A model generated the notes under the pieces. That model did no database searches and was not told the DNA's origin. It saw only the letters and a list, made by a program, of their open reading frames with translations. A DNA stretch of 64,000 nucleotides, from NCBI RefSeq assembly GCF_009865135.1, contig NZ_WWGH01000002.1, positions 1,798,001 through 1,862,000 of the forward strand. The letters run 5' to 3'. The translations under genes and the position numbers were made by a program. The DNA comes from Streptomyces sp. SID8374. GTDB taxonomy: Bacteria > Actinomycetota > Actinomycetes > Streptomycetales > Streptomycetaceae. How positions within the stretch are numbered: position 1 is the stretch's first letter; each line of letters opens with the position of its first letter. Of the stretch, positions 32,648 to 40,876 are shown piece after piece.

Positions 32648-33355
32648 TCATGCCCCGGCGGGCCGGGGCATCGCCGCGAGGTAGGCGCCGAAGCCGTCCC
32701 GGGCGCGGGCCTGGAGCCGGGGCGAGGTGAGGACCGGACACCGGGCGGTGCGCAGCACGCGGTGGCCCCGGCGTTCGAGGGCCTCGACCAAGGCGTGGTC
32801 CTCGCCGGTGGCCAGGCCGGGGAAGCCGCCGACATCCAGGTAGGCGGTGGTGGCCACCCCGAGGTTGGCGCCGTGTACGTGAGGGTGCGCCCAGGGGGTT
32901 CCGGTCGGCGGGCGGGTGGCCTCGTAACGTATCCGGTGGGGTGTGGCCAGCGGTGAGGTGGACGGCAGGACGACGGTGCCGACGACCGCCTCCCAGCCTT
33001 CCCGGGCCCTGGCCAGCTGGTGGACCAGCCAGTCGTGCGGGACCACGCTGTCGGCGTCGGTCGTCGCGATCCAGGTGACCGGCGCCGCCGCGTCGGCCCG
33101 GGCCAGGGCGTGGCGGACGCCTGCGGCCCTGGCCCGGCCGGGGTTGCGGAAGCGGGTGCCGACCACGAGCGCCCCCGCGTCGCGGGCCACGGCGGACGTA
33201 CGGTCGCGGCAGTCGTCCGCCACCACGACGGTCAGCACCCGCGTCCCGGCGAGCCCGGGGTGGCGGGCCGCCCGGCCGACCGCGGCGAGCGCCGCGGGCA
33301 GCAACGCCTCCTCGTCGTGGGCGGGGACGACCACGGCGACGGTCCCGGCGCTCAC
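32648..33355 (-). CDS. Glycosyltransferase family 2
   Basis: 235 residues. GT-A fold motifs: VAVVVPAHDEEALLPAAL at the start, the first acidic VVVADDCRDRT, the DxD-like TTDADSVVPHDWL, and GGFPGLATGEDHALVEAL for the catalytic region. No membrane span is present, so it is a soluble transferase. It is the last gene of a four-gene operon joined by 4-bp overlaps with a NodS-like methyltransferase, a PIG-L deacetylase and an acyl-CoA dehydrogenase, which suggests a small pathway building a modified glycoside or lipid. The donor and acceptor are unknown. Confidence 0.9.
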   Translation of the reverse strand: MSAGTVAVVVPAHDEEALLPAALAAVGRAARHPGLAGTRVLTVVVADDCRDRTSAVARDAGALVVGTRFRNPGRARAAGVRHALARADAAAPVTWIATTDADSVVPHDWLVHQLARAREGWEAVVGTVVLPSTSPLATPHRIRYEATRPPTGTPWAHPHVHGANLGVATTAYLDVGGFPGLATGEDHALVEALERRGHRVLRTARCPVLTSPRLQARARDGFGAYLAAMPRPAGA

Positions 33356-33978
33356 ACCAGTCCCTCGCGGGCGGCGACACCGGCGGGCCGTTCACCGTTC
33401 GCGGTGGTCCGCCGGTGGACCTGGAGGACGAAGTCCTCCTCACGGTGGTCGGCGGCAAGGACGAGGCCGGGCTGGGCGGCGACGCGTCGTGCGATCCCGT
33501 CGCCGGTGGTCAGATGCTCCTCCACCGGGTGGTTCCAGTGGACGGTGACCAGGGTGCCCTCCGGTTCCAGGGACGACACCGTCCGCTCCAGCACCGTACC
33601 GAGTGTCATCTCGTCCAGGTAGTAGAGGAGTTCGGAGAGGACGACCAGGTCGAAGGAGCCCTCGGGCCACTCCTCGGGCAGCAGCATGTGCCGCACCGAC
33701 ACCTGGGGGAGTGCGGCGGTGCGCCGGCGGGCCGTCTCGACGGCGGACTCCACCCGGTCGCACGCGAGCACGGTGTCGCAGCGGTCCGCCAGACGGCGGG
33801 TGAGTTCTCCGACGGAGCAGCCGGGTTCGAAGGCCCGGCGGTAGCGCGGCAGCGGCAGGGCCGCGACGGTCAGGTCGTACTTGCGGCGCTCGTACCACCG
33901 CTCGGCCAGGCTCCAGGGGTCCTCGGCGGAGCCGTACATCGCGTCGAAGTACGTGGCCGGGGTGCGGGGACGGCTCAT
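33352..33978 (-). CDS. SAM-dependent methyltransferase, NodS-like
   Basis: 208 residues. The SAM site is FEPGCSVGELTRRLA (about 50-64), with VLACDRVESAVETAR, and the NodS-type features YFDAMYGSAEDPWSLAERWYERRKYDLT at the N-terminus and LVVLSELLYYLDE. NodS N-methylates a deacetylated chito-oligosaccharide. Here the neighbour is a PIG-L deacetylase, so a deacetylate-then-methylate sequence on an amino sugar is plausible (inference). Overlaps of 4 bp on both sides couple its translation. Confidence 0.9.
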   Translation of the reverse strand: MSRPRTPATYFDAMYGSAEDPWSLAERWYERRKYDLTVAALPLPRYRRAFEPGCSVGELTRRLADRCDTVLACDRVESAVETARRRTAALPQVSVRHMLLPEEWPEGSFDLVVLSELLYYLDEMTLGTVLERTVSSLEPEGTLVTVHWNHPVEEHLTTGDGIARRVAAQPGLVLAADHREEDFVLQVHRRTTANGERPAGVAAREGLV

Positions 33979-34748
33979 ACGAAGACCACCTCCCAGCCGC
34001 GCAGATGGTGGGTCAGCTCATCCGGAGGCAGTACGGCCGCGTCCTGCGGAGCGGGTCCGAGCGGCCGGATCTGCGTGGCGAACCGGCTGACGGCGGCACG
34101 CTTGAGCGCCTGCGCCGCCGACGGCAGGACGACGCGGGCGGCCCGCTCCCACGGGACGCGGCTGTCACCGGGCTCGGCCCAGTGCCACATCCAGACCGGA
34201 TACAGCCCGCACGGCACGGCCGTTGCCCGAGCGGCGGCCAGGGCGGCGCGTCCGGCCGCCTCGTGGTCGCCGTGCACGTCCCCGGTCCACGGCGCCAGGC
34301 ACAGTGCCGCACCGGACAGCAGAGGGGTCAGTGCGCGGGCCAGTGCGTCCTCGTGCTCGCCCACCCCGGTGTCGGGCAGCCTCAGCCGCACGATCTCGGC
34401 TCCGGCCGCCCCCAGCTCGGCCAGCGCCTCCTCCAGCTCCCGGGCCCGCAGCCCGGCGAGTTCGGCGGGGGAGAGGACGAGCGAGTCCGGGTGGGAGCCC
34501 TCGCCGTCGGTGACCGACACCACGGTCACGGCGAGACCGGCCGCCGCCAGCCGGGCGATGGTGCCGCCCACGCCCAGCACCTCGTCGTCGGGATGGGCGG
34601 CGACCACCACCACCCGCCCCTCCTCCGGGAGCGTGTAGTCCGGGAGCCGGTCCCAGCCGTGCCACGCACGCCAGAGCGCCTCATCGGTGCCGGGTGCCTG
34701 GATCGCGTCCGCGTGGCCCTCGGGCGTCCGGCCCTCCACCGTGCTCAT
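33975..34748 (-). CDS. PIG-L family deacetylase
   Basis: 257 residues; GGAGG before the ATG at 34748. The Zn-binding motif AHPDDEVLG (His52, Asp54, Asp55) and the second His motif VHGDHEAAGRAA are intact. PIG-L enzymes remove N-acetyl groups from GlcNAc-linked substrates, as in mycothiol or GPI-type pathways. This is not the mycothiol MshB by context: it is in an operon with acyl-CoA dehydrogenase, NodS-like methyltransferase and GT2. It is coupled by ATGA at both ends. Confidence 0.92.
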   Translation of the reverse strand: MSTVEGRTPEGHADAIQAPGTDEALWRAWHGWDRLPDYTLPEEGRVVVVAAHPDDEVLGVGGTIARLAAAGLAVTVVSVTDGEGSHPDSLVLSPAELAGLRARELEEALAELGAAGAEIVRLRLPDTGVGEHEDALARALTPLLSGAALCLAPWTGDVHGDHEAAGRAALAAARATAVPCGLYPVWMWHWAEPGDSRVPWERAARVVLPSAAQALKRAAVSRFATQIRPLGPAPQDAAVLPPDELTHHLRGWEVVFV

Positions 34749-35827
34749 CGGCCCTCCTCCGGACCCCGTGCGACCAGCCCGCCCAGGGCCGCCAGGTCCC
34801 GTTCCGCGTGGTGCTGGCGTACATAGACGCCCAGGTCGGCGACGGCCCGGGCATGCCGCTCGTCGTGGCACAGCGGCCCCGCGCCGGTCGCCCGGCCCAC
34901 ATGGTCCAGGACCTCGGAGCACACCTCCGCCACCAGGGCCCGTACCCGCAGGGCACGCAGCCCGGCCTCGCCCGCCTTGTCGAGCGGGTCGAGGTCGATC
35001 TCCTCGGCCGCCCGGCGCAGCACCGTACCGGCCGTGTACAGCCGCAGGTCCACCGCACCGGCGTGGGCGTCGGTGAACGGATCGGCGCGCTGCTCCGCCC
35101 GGGTGAACAGCACGCGGGCCACCGCTCGCGCCCCGCCGTACCAGCACGCGGCGACACCGACCCCGCCGTGGTGGAAGCCGGGGCGGCGCACGTACGCCTC
35201 CACCCCGCCGACCGGGGTGGCGGGAACGTCGGTGAAGCGGACGTCGGGGCTGTCGCTGCCGGCCATGCCGATCGCGCGCCAGGTGCCCGGCACCGGCGTG
35301 CATCCCTGGCCCGCCTCGGCCGCCGGGAGGCCTTCCGGGACGCCGGTACGGACGGCGAAGAGCCGCCGGCCGTCCTCCGCCGTGGCGGTGACCAGGGCGT
35401 GGGTGCAGCTGTGCGCTCCGGAGCAGTACCGCTTGAGGCCGTTGAGCACCCAGCCGTCCGGGCCGCGCGTCGCCGTCAGCCCCGAGCCGGGCGGTTCGGC
35501 GGCCCACACGCCCCAGCGCCGGCCCGGCGCCACCGGCTCGCCGTCCAGTTCGGCCAGGATCGCCACGGCGTCGAGGTGGCCCTCCGCCAGCCGGGCGACG
35601 CACAGATCGTCCTCCGCCACCTCGGACAGCACATCGAAGCGGGTGGCGGTCCGGCCGCCGCCGGGCAGGGGCGCCTCGACGGAGCCCGCCGTCACGGCGT
35701 CGACGAAGCGGGTGAACCCGTCCGCCGTCCGGCGGACCGCGGCGGTGGTCGGACCTCCGCCGTCCGCGGGCGCTGCACCGCCGACGGAGGTCTCCACGCC
35801 CGTCGGCAGAGGGGTCGCATCATGCAT
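34745..35827 (-). CDS. Acyl-CoA dehydrogenase-like flavoprotein
   Basis: 360 residues from the ATG at 35827, which has AAGGAG 8 bp upstream; an ATG seven codons earlier lacks one. The acyl-CoA dehydrogenase pattern is visible: a helical N-domain, then the middle beta-domain (RRWGVWAAEPPGSGLTATRGPDGWVLNGLKRYCSGA and DVRFTDVPATPVG), then a helical C-domain. It is somewhat shorter than classic family members and has no obvious catalytic Glu, so it may act on an unusual carrier-bound or free substrate. First gene of the four-gene PIG-L operon. Confidence 0.88.
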   Translation of the reverse strand: MHDATPLPTGVETSVGGAAPADGGGPTTAAVRRTADGFTRFVDAVTAGSVEAPLPGGGRTATRFDVLSEVAEDDLCVARLAEGHLDAVAILAELDGEPVAPGRRWGVWAAEPPGSGLTATRGPDGWVLNGLKRYCSGAHSCTHALVTATAEDGRRLFAVRTGVPEGLPAAEAGQGCTPVPGTWRAIGMAGSDSPDVRFTDVPATPVGGVEAYVRRPGFHHGGVGVAACWYGGARAVARVLFTRAEQRADPFTDAHAGAVDLRLYTAGTVLRRAAEEIDLDPLDKAGEAGLRALRVRALVAEVCSEVLDHVGRATGAGPLCHDERHARAVADLGVYVRQHHAERDLAALGGLVARGPEEGR

Positions 35828-36009
35828 CGGCGGCACTCCTTGCTCCATCGCTCGCCGGCCATCGGCTGTCAGGGGCCCACCGCCCCTGGAGAAGTCGGGG
35901 CCGGGGGTGCGCTTCCACGATCACCCTTTCCGGCGGCCCGCGCTTCTGGGTGCCCCGGGATCGCGGCACTACACCTGATGGCGGGGGCGGGCCGTCCGGA
36001 GCCCCGAGG

Positions 36010-37365
36010 TCAGGCGGCCGGAGGTACGCGCAGGGCGAGCAGGGCGGTGTCGTCGCTGGCCCAGCCGTCGTGGTGGTCGGCCAGGGCCGCGCCGATGGCC
36101 TTCACCGTCGCTTCCGCCTCCAGCCCGCGCGTCCCCGACAGGACGGCCGCCAGCTCGGCGTCGCCGAACACCTGCTGCCGGTCCCCGGAGGGTGTGCCGG
36201 GGCGGGGGCGGGCCTCGCAGGCGCCGTCGGTGTAGAGCAGCAGCAGATCACCGGAGACCAGCCGGAAGCGGACATCGGCGAGCCTGACGTGCTCCACGAC
36301 CCCGAGCAGGGTCCCGGGTGAGCCGACCTGGTGCACGCGCCCGTCGGCCCGGCGGATCAGGGCGGGCGGGTGCCCGGCGAGGCTGACCCGGCCCGCGAGC
36401 CCGCCCGGGGTGAGCCGGAAGGAGGCGTAGACGGCCGTCAGGAACCGGGGGGCGCGCTGGGCGAGCATGGCGGTGTTCAGCCCGCCCAGGAGGGCCGCGG
36501 GGGAGAGGACCTGGGAGGCGGTGGCCCGTACGGTGTAGCGCGCCATGGCGGTGACCTTGGCGGCTTCCACGCCCTTGCCGCACACATCGCCCAGTACGGC
36601 GGCGTACGAGGACCCCCGGGTGGCGAAGAGGTCGTAGAAGTCGCCGCCGACCTCGACCCCGGAGCTGCCGCTCGCCGATGCCGGATGGTAGGAGGCGGCC
36701 ACCTCCAGTCCGGGGATCGGGTGGAGGGACGGCGGGAGGAGCCCCTGCTGGAGGGAGTGGGCGAGATCGGCGGAGAGCCGGTGCGCCTGCCGGGCCGCCT
36801 CCAGCGACTGGCGCAGGTGTATCTCGGCGGAGACCGAGCGGGCCAGGGTCTCCAGCGTCGTCAGATCGGCGGCGGACCAGGTACGGGGGGAGTCGTCGAT
36901 GACGCAGAAGCTCCCCAGCACCTCGCCGTCGGGTGCCAGCAGCGGAAAACCGGCCCAGGCGCCGATGCGCATCGGTCCGACCGAGGGGTGGTCGCGGGTC
37001 CGGTGGTCGGTCGCCGCGTCGTCCACGATGAAGGGGGCACCGCCCAGGCCGACCAGGAAGTAGCAGAAGCTCTCCCGTACGGGGTTCTGGCGGGCGGCGA
37101 TCTCGGTGACGTCCACGCCCACGCAGGACTTCCAGAAGGAGCGGTCCTCGTCGACCAGGGTCACGAACGCCCGGCCGGAGCCGGTCACCCGCGCGGCCAG
37201 TGAGGCGAGGTCCTCGAAGACCTCCTCCGGGCCGGTGTCCAGGAGCCCGGTCGCGGCCACCGCCGCCAGCCGGGCCGGGTCCGACAGGGCAGCCGGAAGA
37301 CCGTCCGCGCGGGTACCCGCGTCGAAAACCAGACCTGCTGCCACCGGGCCGCCCACTTTCCTCAT
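36010..37365 (-). CDS. GAF-domain PP2C (SpoIIE-type) serine phosphatase
   Basis: 451 residues from the ATG at 37365 (GGAG 7 bp upstream); a GTG eight codons earlier is an alternative. A GAF domain (about 25-185: FEDLASLAARVTGSGRAFVTLVDEDRSFWKS; CYFLVGLGGAPFIVDDAA; IGAWAGFPLLAPDGEVLGSFCVID) is joined to a SpoIIE-like PP2C domain (about 220-450: SGVEVGGDFYDLF; AAVLGDVCGKGVEAAKVTA; LLLYTDGACEAR). The acidic metal ligands are present. Such phosphatases reset anti-anti-sigma proteins in stress signalling; the target here is not encoded nearby. Confidence 0.92.
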   Translation of the reverse strand: MRKVGGPVAAGLVFDAGTRADGLPAALSDPARLAAVAATGLLDTGPEEVFEDLASLAARVTGSGRAFVTLVDEDRSFWKSCVGVDVTEIAARQNPVRESFCYFLVGLGGAPFIVDDAATDHRTRDHPSVGPMRIGAWAGFPLLAPDGEVLGSFCVIDDSPRTWSAADLTTLETLARSVSAEIHLRQSLEAARQAHRLSADLAHSLQQGLLPPSLHPIPGLEVAASYHPASASGSSGVEVGGDFYDLFATRGSSYAAVLGDVCGKGVEAAKVTAMARYTVRATASQVLSPAALLGGLNTAMLAQRAPRFLTAVYASFRLTPGGLAGRVSLAGHPPALIRRADGRVHQVGSPGTLLGVVEHVRLADVRFRLVSGDLLLLYTDGACEARPRPGTPSGDRQQVFGDAELAAVLSGTRGLEAEATVKAIGAALADHHDGWASDDTALLALRVPPAA

Positions 37366-37431
37366 GCCATTGCTCCACAAGGAAACCACGCTCGCGGACC
37401 GGCCCGCGGCCCTGTCCCGCCGGCCGCTTCC

Positions 37432-37836
37432 TCAGGCGAGGAGCTTGGCCTTGGCCCGCTCGTACTCCTCGGCGTTGAGCGCGCCCTTGTCCTTGAGCTC
37501 GGCGAGCTTCGCCAGATCGCTCACATGGCTGGTGGAGCCGGATGGGCCGCCGCTGTTGGCCGCCTCCCGCACGTACTGCCGGAACGCGGCTTCCGAGTCC
37601 TTGACCGCCTTGGCGTCGCGCTCGTGCATGCTGCGGCCCCGCACGATCAGGTAGATCAGCACGCCCAGGTAGGGCAGCAGGATGACGAAGATCAGCCAGC
37701 CCGCCTTGGCCCAGCCGTTCAGGGTGTGGTCGCGGAACAGGTCCGTCACCACCTTGAACAGCAGGAAGAACCACATGACCCAGAGGAACAGGTACAGCAT
37801 GGTCAGGAAGAGGTTGAGGAGCGGGTAATCGTCCAT
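37432..37836 (-). CDS. PLDc_N/SHOCT-domain membrane protein
   Basis: 134 residues from the ATG at 37836. Two membrane spans (LLNLFLTMLYLFLWVMWFFLLFKVV; AGWLIFVILLPYLGVLIYLIV) form a PLDc_N-like module, followed by a basic linker and the short C-terminal SHOCT motif DLAKLAELKDKGALNAEEYERAK. SHOCT proteins of this type are widespread in Streptomyces and may regulate membrane enzymes. It is co-oriented with the phosphatase gene but about 65 bp upstream of it; co-transcription is possible. Confidence 0.9.
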   Translation of the reverse strand: MDDYPLLNLFLTMLYLFLWVMWFFLLFKVVTDLFRDHTLNGWAKAGWLIFVILLPYLGVLIYLIVRGRSMHERDAKAVKDSEAAFRQYVREAANSGGPSGSTSHVSDLAKLAELKDKGALNAEEYERAKAKLLA

Positions 37837-38066
37837 GGGGGCCAACTCCGTTCGCGCGGATGGTCCCTCATTCATACGTCCGGCCCCTTTTGCCCGCATC
37901 TGCACCCGCGTACGCGCCTGGAGCGGCAGCCGTGTCAGCGGCCCGGCACCGTACGGCGTAGTCCAACGTCGCGTGAGCGGCCAACCCGGAGTCTCCTGGG
38001 TGGGACACCTCCTGAGCGCAGACCCACACCGCAGGGACGGGCCCGGTCGCCCTGCCCTCTCCTCGA

Positions 38067-39044
38067 ATGCCGGAGCCGTTCGTGCCCGTCGCTGAACCGG
38101 ACATCATCCGAAAACTGCAGAAACGCGAGCCTTTCGGCTTCCTTCTGGCCTCGGTGCGCGGGGTGGGACAGGTCGACCTCCAGCCCCTCCTCTGGACCGG
38201 CCTCCTCATCCTCGCCGCACTGTGGAGCGCCGGCTGGGAGATCGGCCTCTTCGCGACCCTGGGCACCCTGGTCTCCACGGCCACCGCCTACGCCCTGGGC
38301 GTGGACCGGTCCGGCATCGTCCTCGGCCTCCAGGGCTACAGCGGCTGCCTCACCGGCATCGCGCTGGTCACCTCGCTGGGGCACCACCCCGCCACGTACG
38401 TCCTCGCCGTCGTCGGCGCGGTCATCTGCACCCTGCTCACCGCGTCGCTGACCACGCTGCTCACCCCGTTCGGCCTGACCGCGCTCACCGCGCCCTTCTG
38501 CCTGGTGTCGGGTGTCATGGTGCTCGGCGCCCCCTCCTTCAGCCGGATCTGGAACGACGCTCCCAAGCCCGTCTCCTCGCCCACATCGGGGGACACGGCC
38601 ATCTCCTGGGACGACCTCTGGCACGCCTTCTTCACCAACGTGTCGCAGGTCTTCCTGGTGGACGAGTGGTACGTCGGGCTCATCATGCTCGCCGGGCTGG
38701 CCTGCGCCGGAATGCGGGTCTTCCTGTTCGCGGCGGCCGGCAGCGTCATGGGCATCGTGGCCGGCTGGGCCCTCGGCGCTCCGACCGAGCTGATCAGGAA
38801 CGGCATCTACGGATACAACGCCGTCCTGGTCGCCATCGCCCTGGGGGCCGTCTTCCTCAGCGGCACCGTCGCCAACGGCGCCTACGCGCTCTTCGGAGCC
38901 GCCGCCAGCACGGGGCTCACCGCCTCGCTGACCTCCTTCTTCAAGCCTTTCGGCGGCCACACCTTCACCTGGCCGTTCATCCTCACGACCTGGGCACTCA
39001 TGGCCGCGGTCCCCCTGCTGCCACGCCTCCGCCGGAGCGACTGA
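38067..39044 (+). CDS. Urea transporter (UT family)
   Basis: 325 residues, highly hydrophobic, with two homologous halves of about five spans each as in UT-type urea channels: GLQGYSGCLTGIALVTSLG in the first half and IYGYNAVLVAIALGAVF in the second are the paired pore signatures. SFFKPFGGHTFTWPFILTTW closes the second half. It moves urea into the cell, down its gradient, directly upstream of ureA. This is a complete uptake-to-hydrolysis unit. The leader of about 230 bp shows no clear GlnR or Nur dyad to me. Confidence 0.92.
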   Translation: MPEPFVPVAEPDIIRKLQKREPFGFLLASVRGVGQVDLQPLLWTGLLILAALWSAGWEIGLFATLGTLVSTATAYALGVDRSGIVLGLQGYSGCLTGIALVTSLGHHPATYVLAVVGAVICTLLTASLTTLLTPFGLTALTAPFCLVSGVMVLGAPSFSRIWNDAPKPVSSPTSGDTAISWDDLWHAFFTNVSQVFLVDEWYVGLIMLAGLACAGMRVFLFAAAGSVMGIVAGWALGAPTELIRNGIYGYNAVLVAIALGAVFLSGTVANGAYALFGAAASTGLTASLTSFFKPFGGHTFTWPFILTTWALMAAVPLLPRLRRSD

Positions 39045-39104
39045 CCTGCCTCCCCTGCCACTCCCCCCGCCTCCCGGCACGACATCCTCAGGAAGGTACC
39101 GACG

Positions 39105-39410
39105 ATGAACCTCGCCCCCCGCGAGATCGACAAGCTGCTGGTGTACGTGGTCGCCGACCTGGCCCGCAAGCGCCAGGGCCGTGGCCTCAAGCTCAACTAC
39201 AGCGAGGCCGTCGCGCTGATCACCGAGGCGATCCTCGAAGCGGCCCGGGACGGAAAGAGCGTCGCGGACTGCATGGAGCTGGGCCGTCAGATCGTCTCCG
39301 AGGACGACACCATGCCGGGCGTACGGGAGATGCTCGGGCTGCTCCAGGTCGAGGCGTCGTTCATGGACGGCACCAAGCTGGTCTCCTGCCACGACCCCAT
39401 CGGCGGCTGA
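39105..39410 (+). CDS. ureA: Urease gamma subunit
   Basis: 101 residues with the UreA pattern: LAPREIDKLLVYVVADLARKRQGRG, LNYSEAVALITEAILEAARDGKSVADCMELG and MPGVREMLGLLQVEASFMDGTKLVS. AGGAAGG precedes the ATG. The gamma subunit packs with beta and alpha to form urease. Unusually, ureB does not follow at once: a CbiX-like His-rich gene starts 4 bp after the stop. Confidence 0.97.
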   Translation: MNLAPREIDKLLVYVVADLARKRQGRGLKLNYSEAVALITEAILEAARDGKSVADCMELGRQIVSEDDTMPGVREMLGLLQVEASFMDGTKLVSCHDPIGG

Positions 39411-39413
39411 GCC

Positions 39414-40364
39414 GTGGCCGACCGCTGCCGCCCGGTCGCCGTGTGCGGCCACGAAGCCGGTTACGGCGAAGCCCTGCGCGACCTCGTCGGCCCCGACGTG
39501 CTCGTCGTCACCGGCGGGCGCGGACTGATCCGCGCCCTGGCCCGCCTCCGGCGCTCGGGCGAACAGGCCTGCGTCGTCCCGATGACCCTCGGCCGGGACC
39601 CGGAACTCGTCGCGGACACCGCACGCACGCTCCGGGCGCTGCCCGCCGTACAGAATGCCGTGCAGACCTTCGGGACCCTGCTCGCCGAACCGTTCGGCAC
39701 CGACCGCCATCTGATCGCCTGGCTGCGGGCGGCGGCGAACCGGGTCCCGGCGACGTCGGCCCTGCTCGTCACCGCCCCGGCCGGAGGGCTGTTCGAGGAC
39801 GCCGAGCTGTACCGGATCGCGCGACTCGTACGGGGCCACGGCGCACATCGGCTCGTCGAGGTGGCGTTCACCGGCGGTGATCCGGACCCGGCCGAGGGGG
39901 TGCGGCGCTGCGGGCGCCTCGGCGCGACGGAAGTGGCGCTGCTGACCGCCGGGTTCGCCCCCGCCGACCCGCCCGGCGTGCCGGGCGTCACGGTGGCCTC
40001 CGTCGGCCCGACGGTCTCGCGCGCCGCCCTGGCCCGGGTCCTGGCGGAGCGGGTGGCCGACGCCCGGCAGCGGTGGAGCGAGCGCCAGGACGACGGGATC
40101 GCGGCCGGACTGACCGCCGCCGACGACCACGGCCACGGCCACACGCACCCGCCCGGTGAGGGACACGGCCACCACCACACCCACCCGCCCGGCGAGGGAC
40201 ACGGCCACCACCGCGGTCACCCGGCGGCCGACGAGCACGGCCACCACCACGCCCACGCGTCGGGCGAGGGGCACGAACACATCCACCTCCCGGGCGTGGG
40301 TCCCCACGACCACGGGCGCCCGCACGTCCACAGCGCGGGACACGTCATCAGGAGCACCGCATGA
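39414..40364 (+). CDS. CbiX-like protein with long His-rich C-terminal tail, candidate urease nickel donor
   Basis: 316 residues, GTG start. Residues about 5-220 form two sirohydrochlorin/nickel-chelatase-type (CbiX) halves: AVCGHEAGYGEAL (His13) and, in the second half, LLVTAPAGGLFEDAELYRIARLV. The second active-site His of single-domain chelatases is not seen; LGRDPELVAD stands at its place. The last 78 residues are His-rich (about 26 His in HGHGHTH, HGHHHTH and HGHHHAH runs), as in nickel-storage tails of UreE, HypB and SlyD. It lies between ureA and ureB and overlaps ureB by ATGA. No ureE is in the cluster, so I infer nickel storage or delivery to urease; cobalamin synthesis is a less likely alternative. 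Confidence 0.85.
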   Translation: MADRCRPVAVCGHEAGYGEALRDLVGPDVLVVTGGRGLIRALARLRRSGEQACVVPMTLGRDPELVADTARTLRALPAVQNAVQTFGTLLAEPFGTDRHLIAWLRAAANRVPATSALLVTAPAGGLFEDAELYRIARLVRGHGAHRLVEVAFTGGDPDPAEGVRRCGRLGATEVALLTAGFAPADPPGVPGVTVASVGPTVSRAALARVLAERVADARQRWSERQDDGIAAGLTAADDHGHGHTHPPGEGHGHHHTHPPGEGHGHHRGHPAADEHGHHHAHASGEGHEHIHLPGVGPHDHGRPHVHSAGHVIRSTA

Positions 40365-40876
40365 CTTTCCGTCAGAAGTACCTGTACGGCGAGGAGCCGA
40401 TCGAGATCAACGCCGGTCGCCGGACCGTCCGGCTCACGGTCGAGAACACCGGTGACCGGGCGATCCAGATCGGATCGCACTACCACTTCTTCGAGGTCAA
40501 CTCCGCGTTGTCGTTCGACCGGCAGCGGGCGCTCGGCATGCACCTCAACATCCCGGCCGGCACCTCCGTACGGGTCGAACCCGGCGGCACCCGCGAGGTG
40601 GAGCTGTGCGAGTACGCCGGGACCGGGCGGCTGGTCGGCTTCAGCGGCCTGCTCAACGGCAGCCTCGTCTCCCACCCGGCCAAGGTCGAGGCGGTCCGCA
40701 AGGCGATCGAGCGGGGCTTCGCCGGTGCGCAGAACAGCGGGCAGGAAGAGACGCCGGAACGGAAGAGGCCCGCGCAGGGGAAGCCCGACCAGAAGAACCC
40801 CGAGCCGAAGAAGCCCGAGCAGAAGCGTTCCCAGCAGAAGAAGCCGAAGAGTTCCCAGAAGAAGGGGTCGCGCTGA
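40361..40876 (+). CDS. ureB: Urease beta subunit with long Lys-rich tail
   Basis: 171 residues. The first 125 are a standard UreB (NAGRRTVRLTVENTGDRAIQIGSHYHFFEVN and the RVEPGGTREVELCEYAG segment). The last 45 residues are an added low-complexity tail of Lys, Gln, Pro, Glu and Ser (KPDQKNPEPKKPEQKR), not found in ordinary beta subunits. It starts inside the stop of the CbiX-like gene and its own stop overlaps ureC by one base. The core is structural within urease; the tail may bind a partner or nucleic acid, which is open. Confidence 0.95.
   Translation: MTFRQKYLYGEEPIEINAGRRTVRLTVENTGDRAIQIGSHYHFFEVNSALSFDRQRALGMHLNIPAGTSVRVEPGGTREVELCEYAGTGRLVGFSGLLNGSLVSHPAKVEAVRKAIERGFAGAQNSGQEETPERKRPAQGKPDQKNPEPKKPEQKRSQQKKPKSSQKKGSR

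Noticed and set aside
37837..38066. GlnR or Nur box upstream of the urea transporter
   Set aside because: I could not find a convincing GTAAC-N6-GAAAC or TTGCA-N5-TTGCA pattern, so no regulatory site is claimed.
40100..40340. Repetitive DNA of the His-rich region as a tandem repeat element or CRISPR
   Set aside because: The repeats are in frame, degenerate at third positions and encode the His-rich tail of a real gene; there are no regular spacers.
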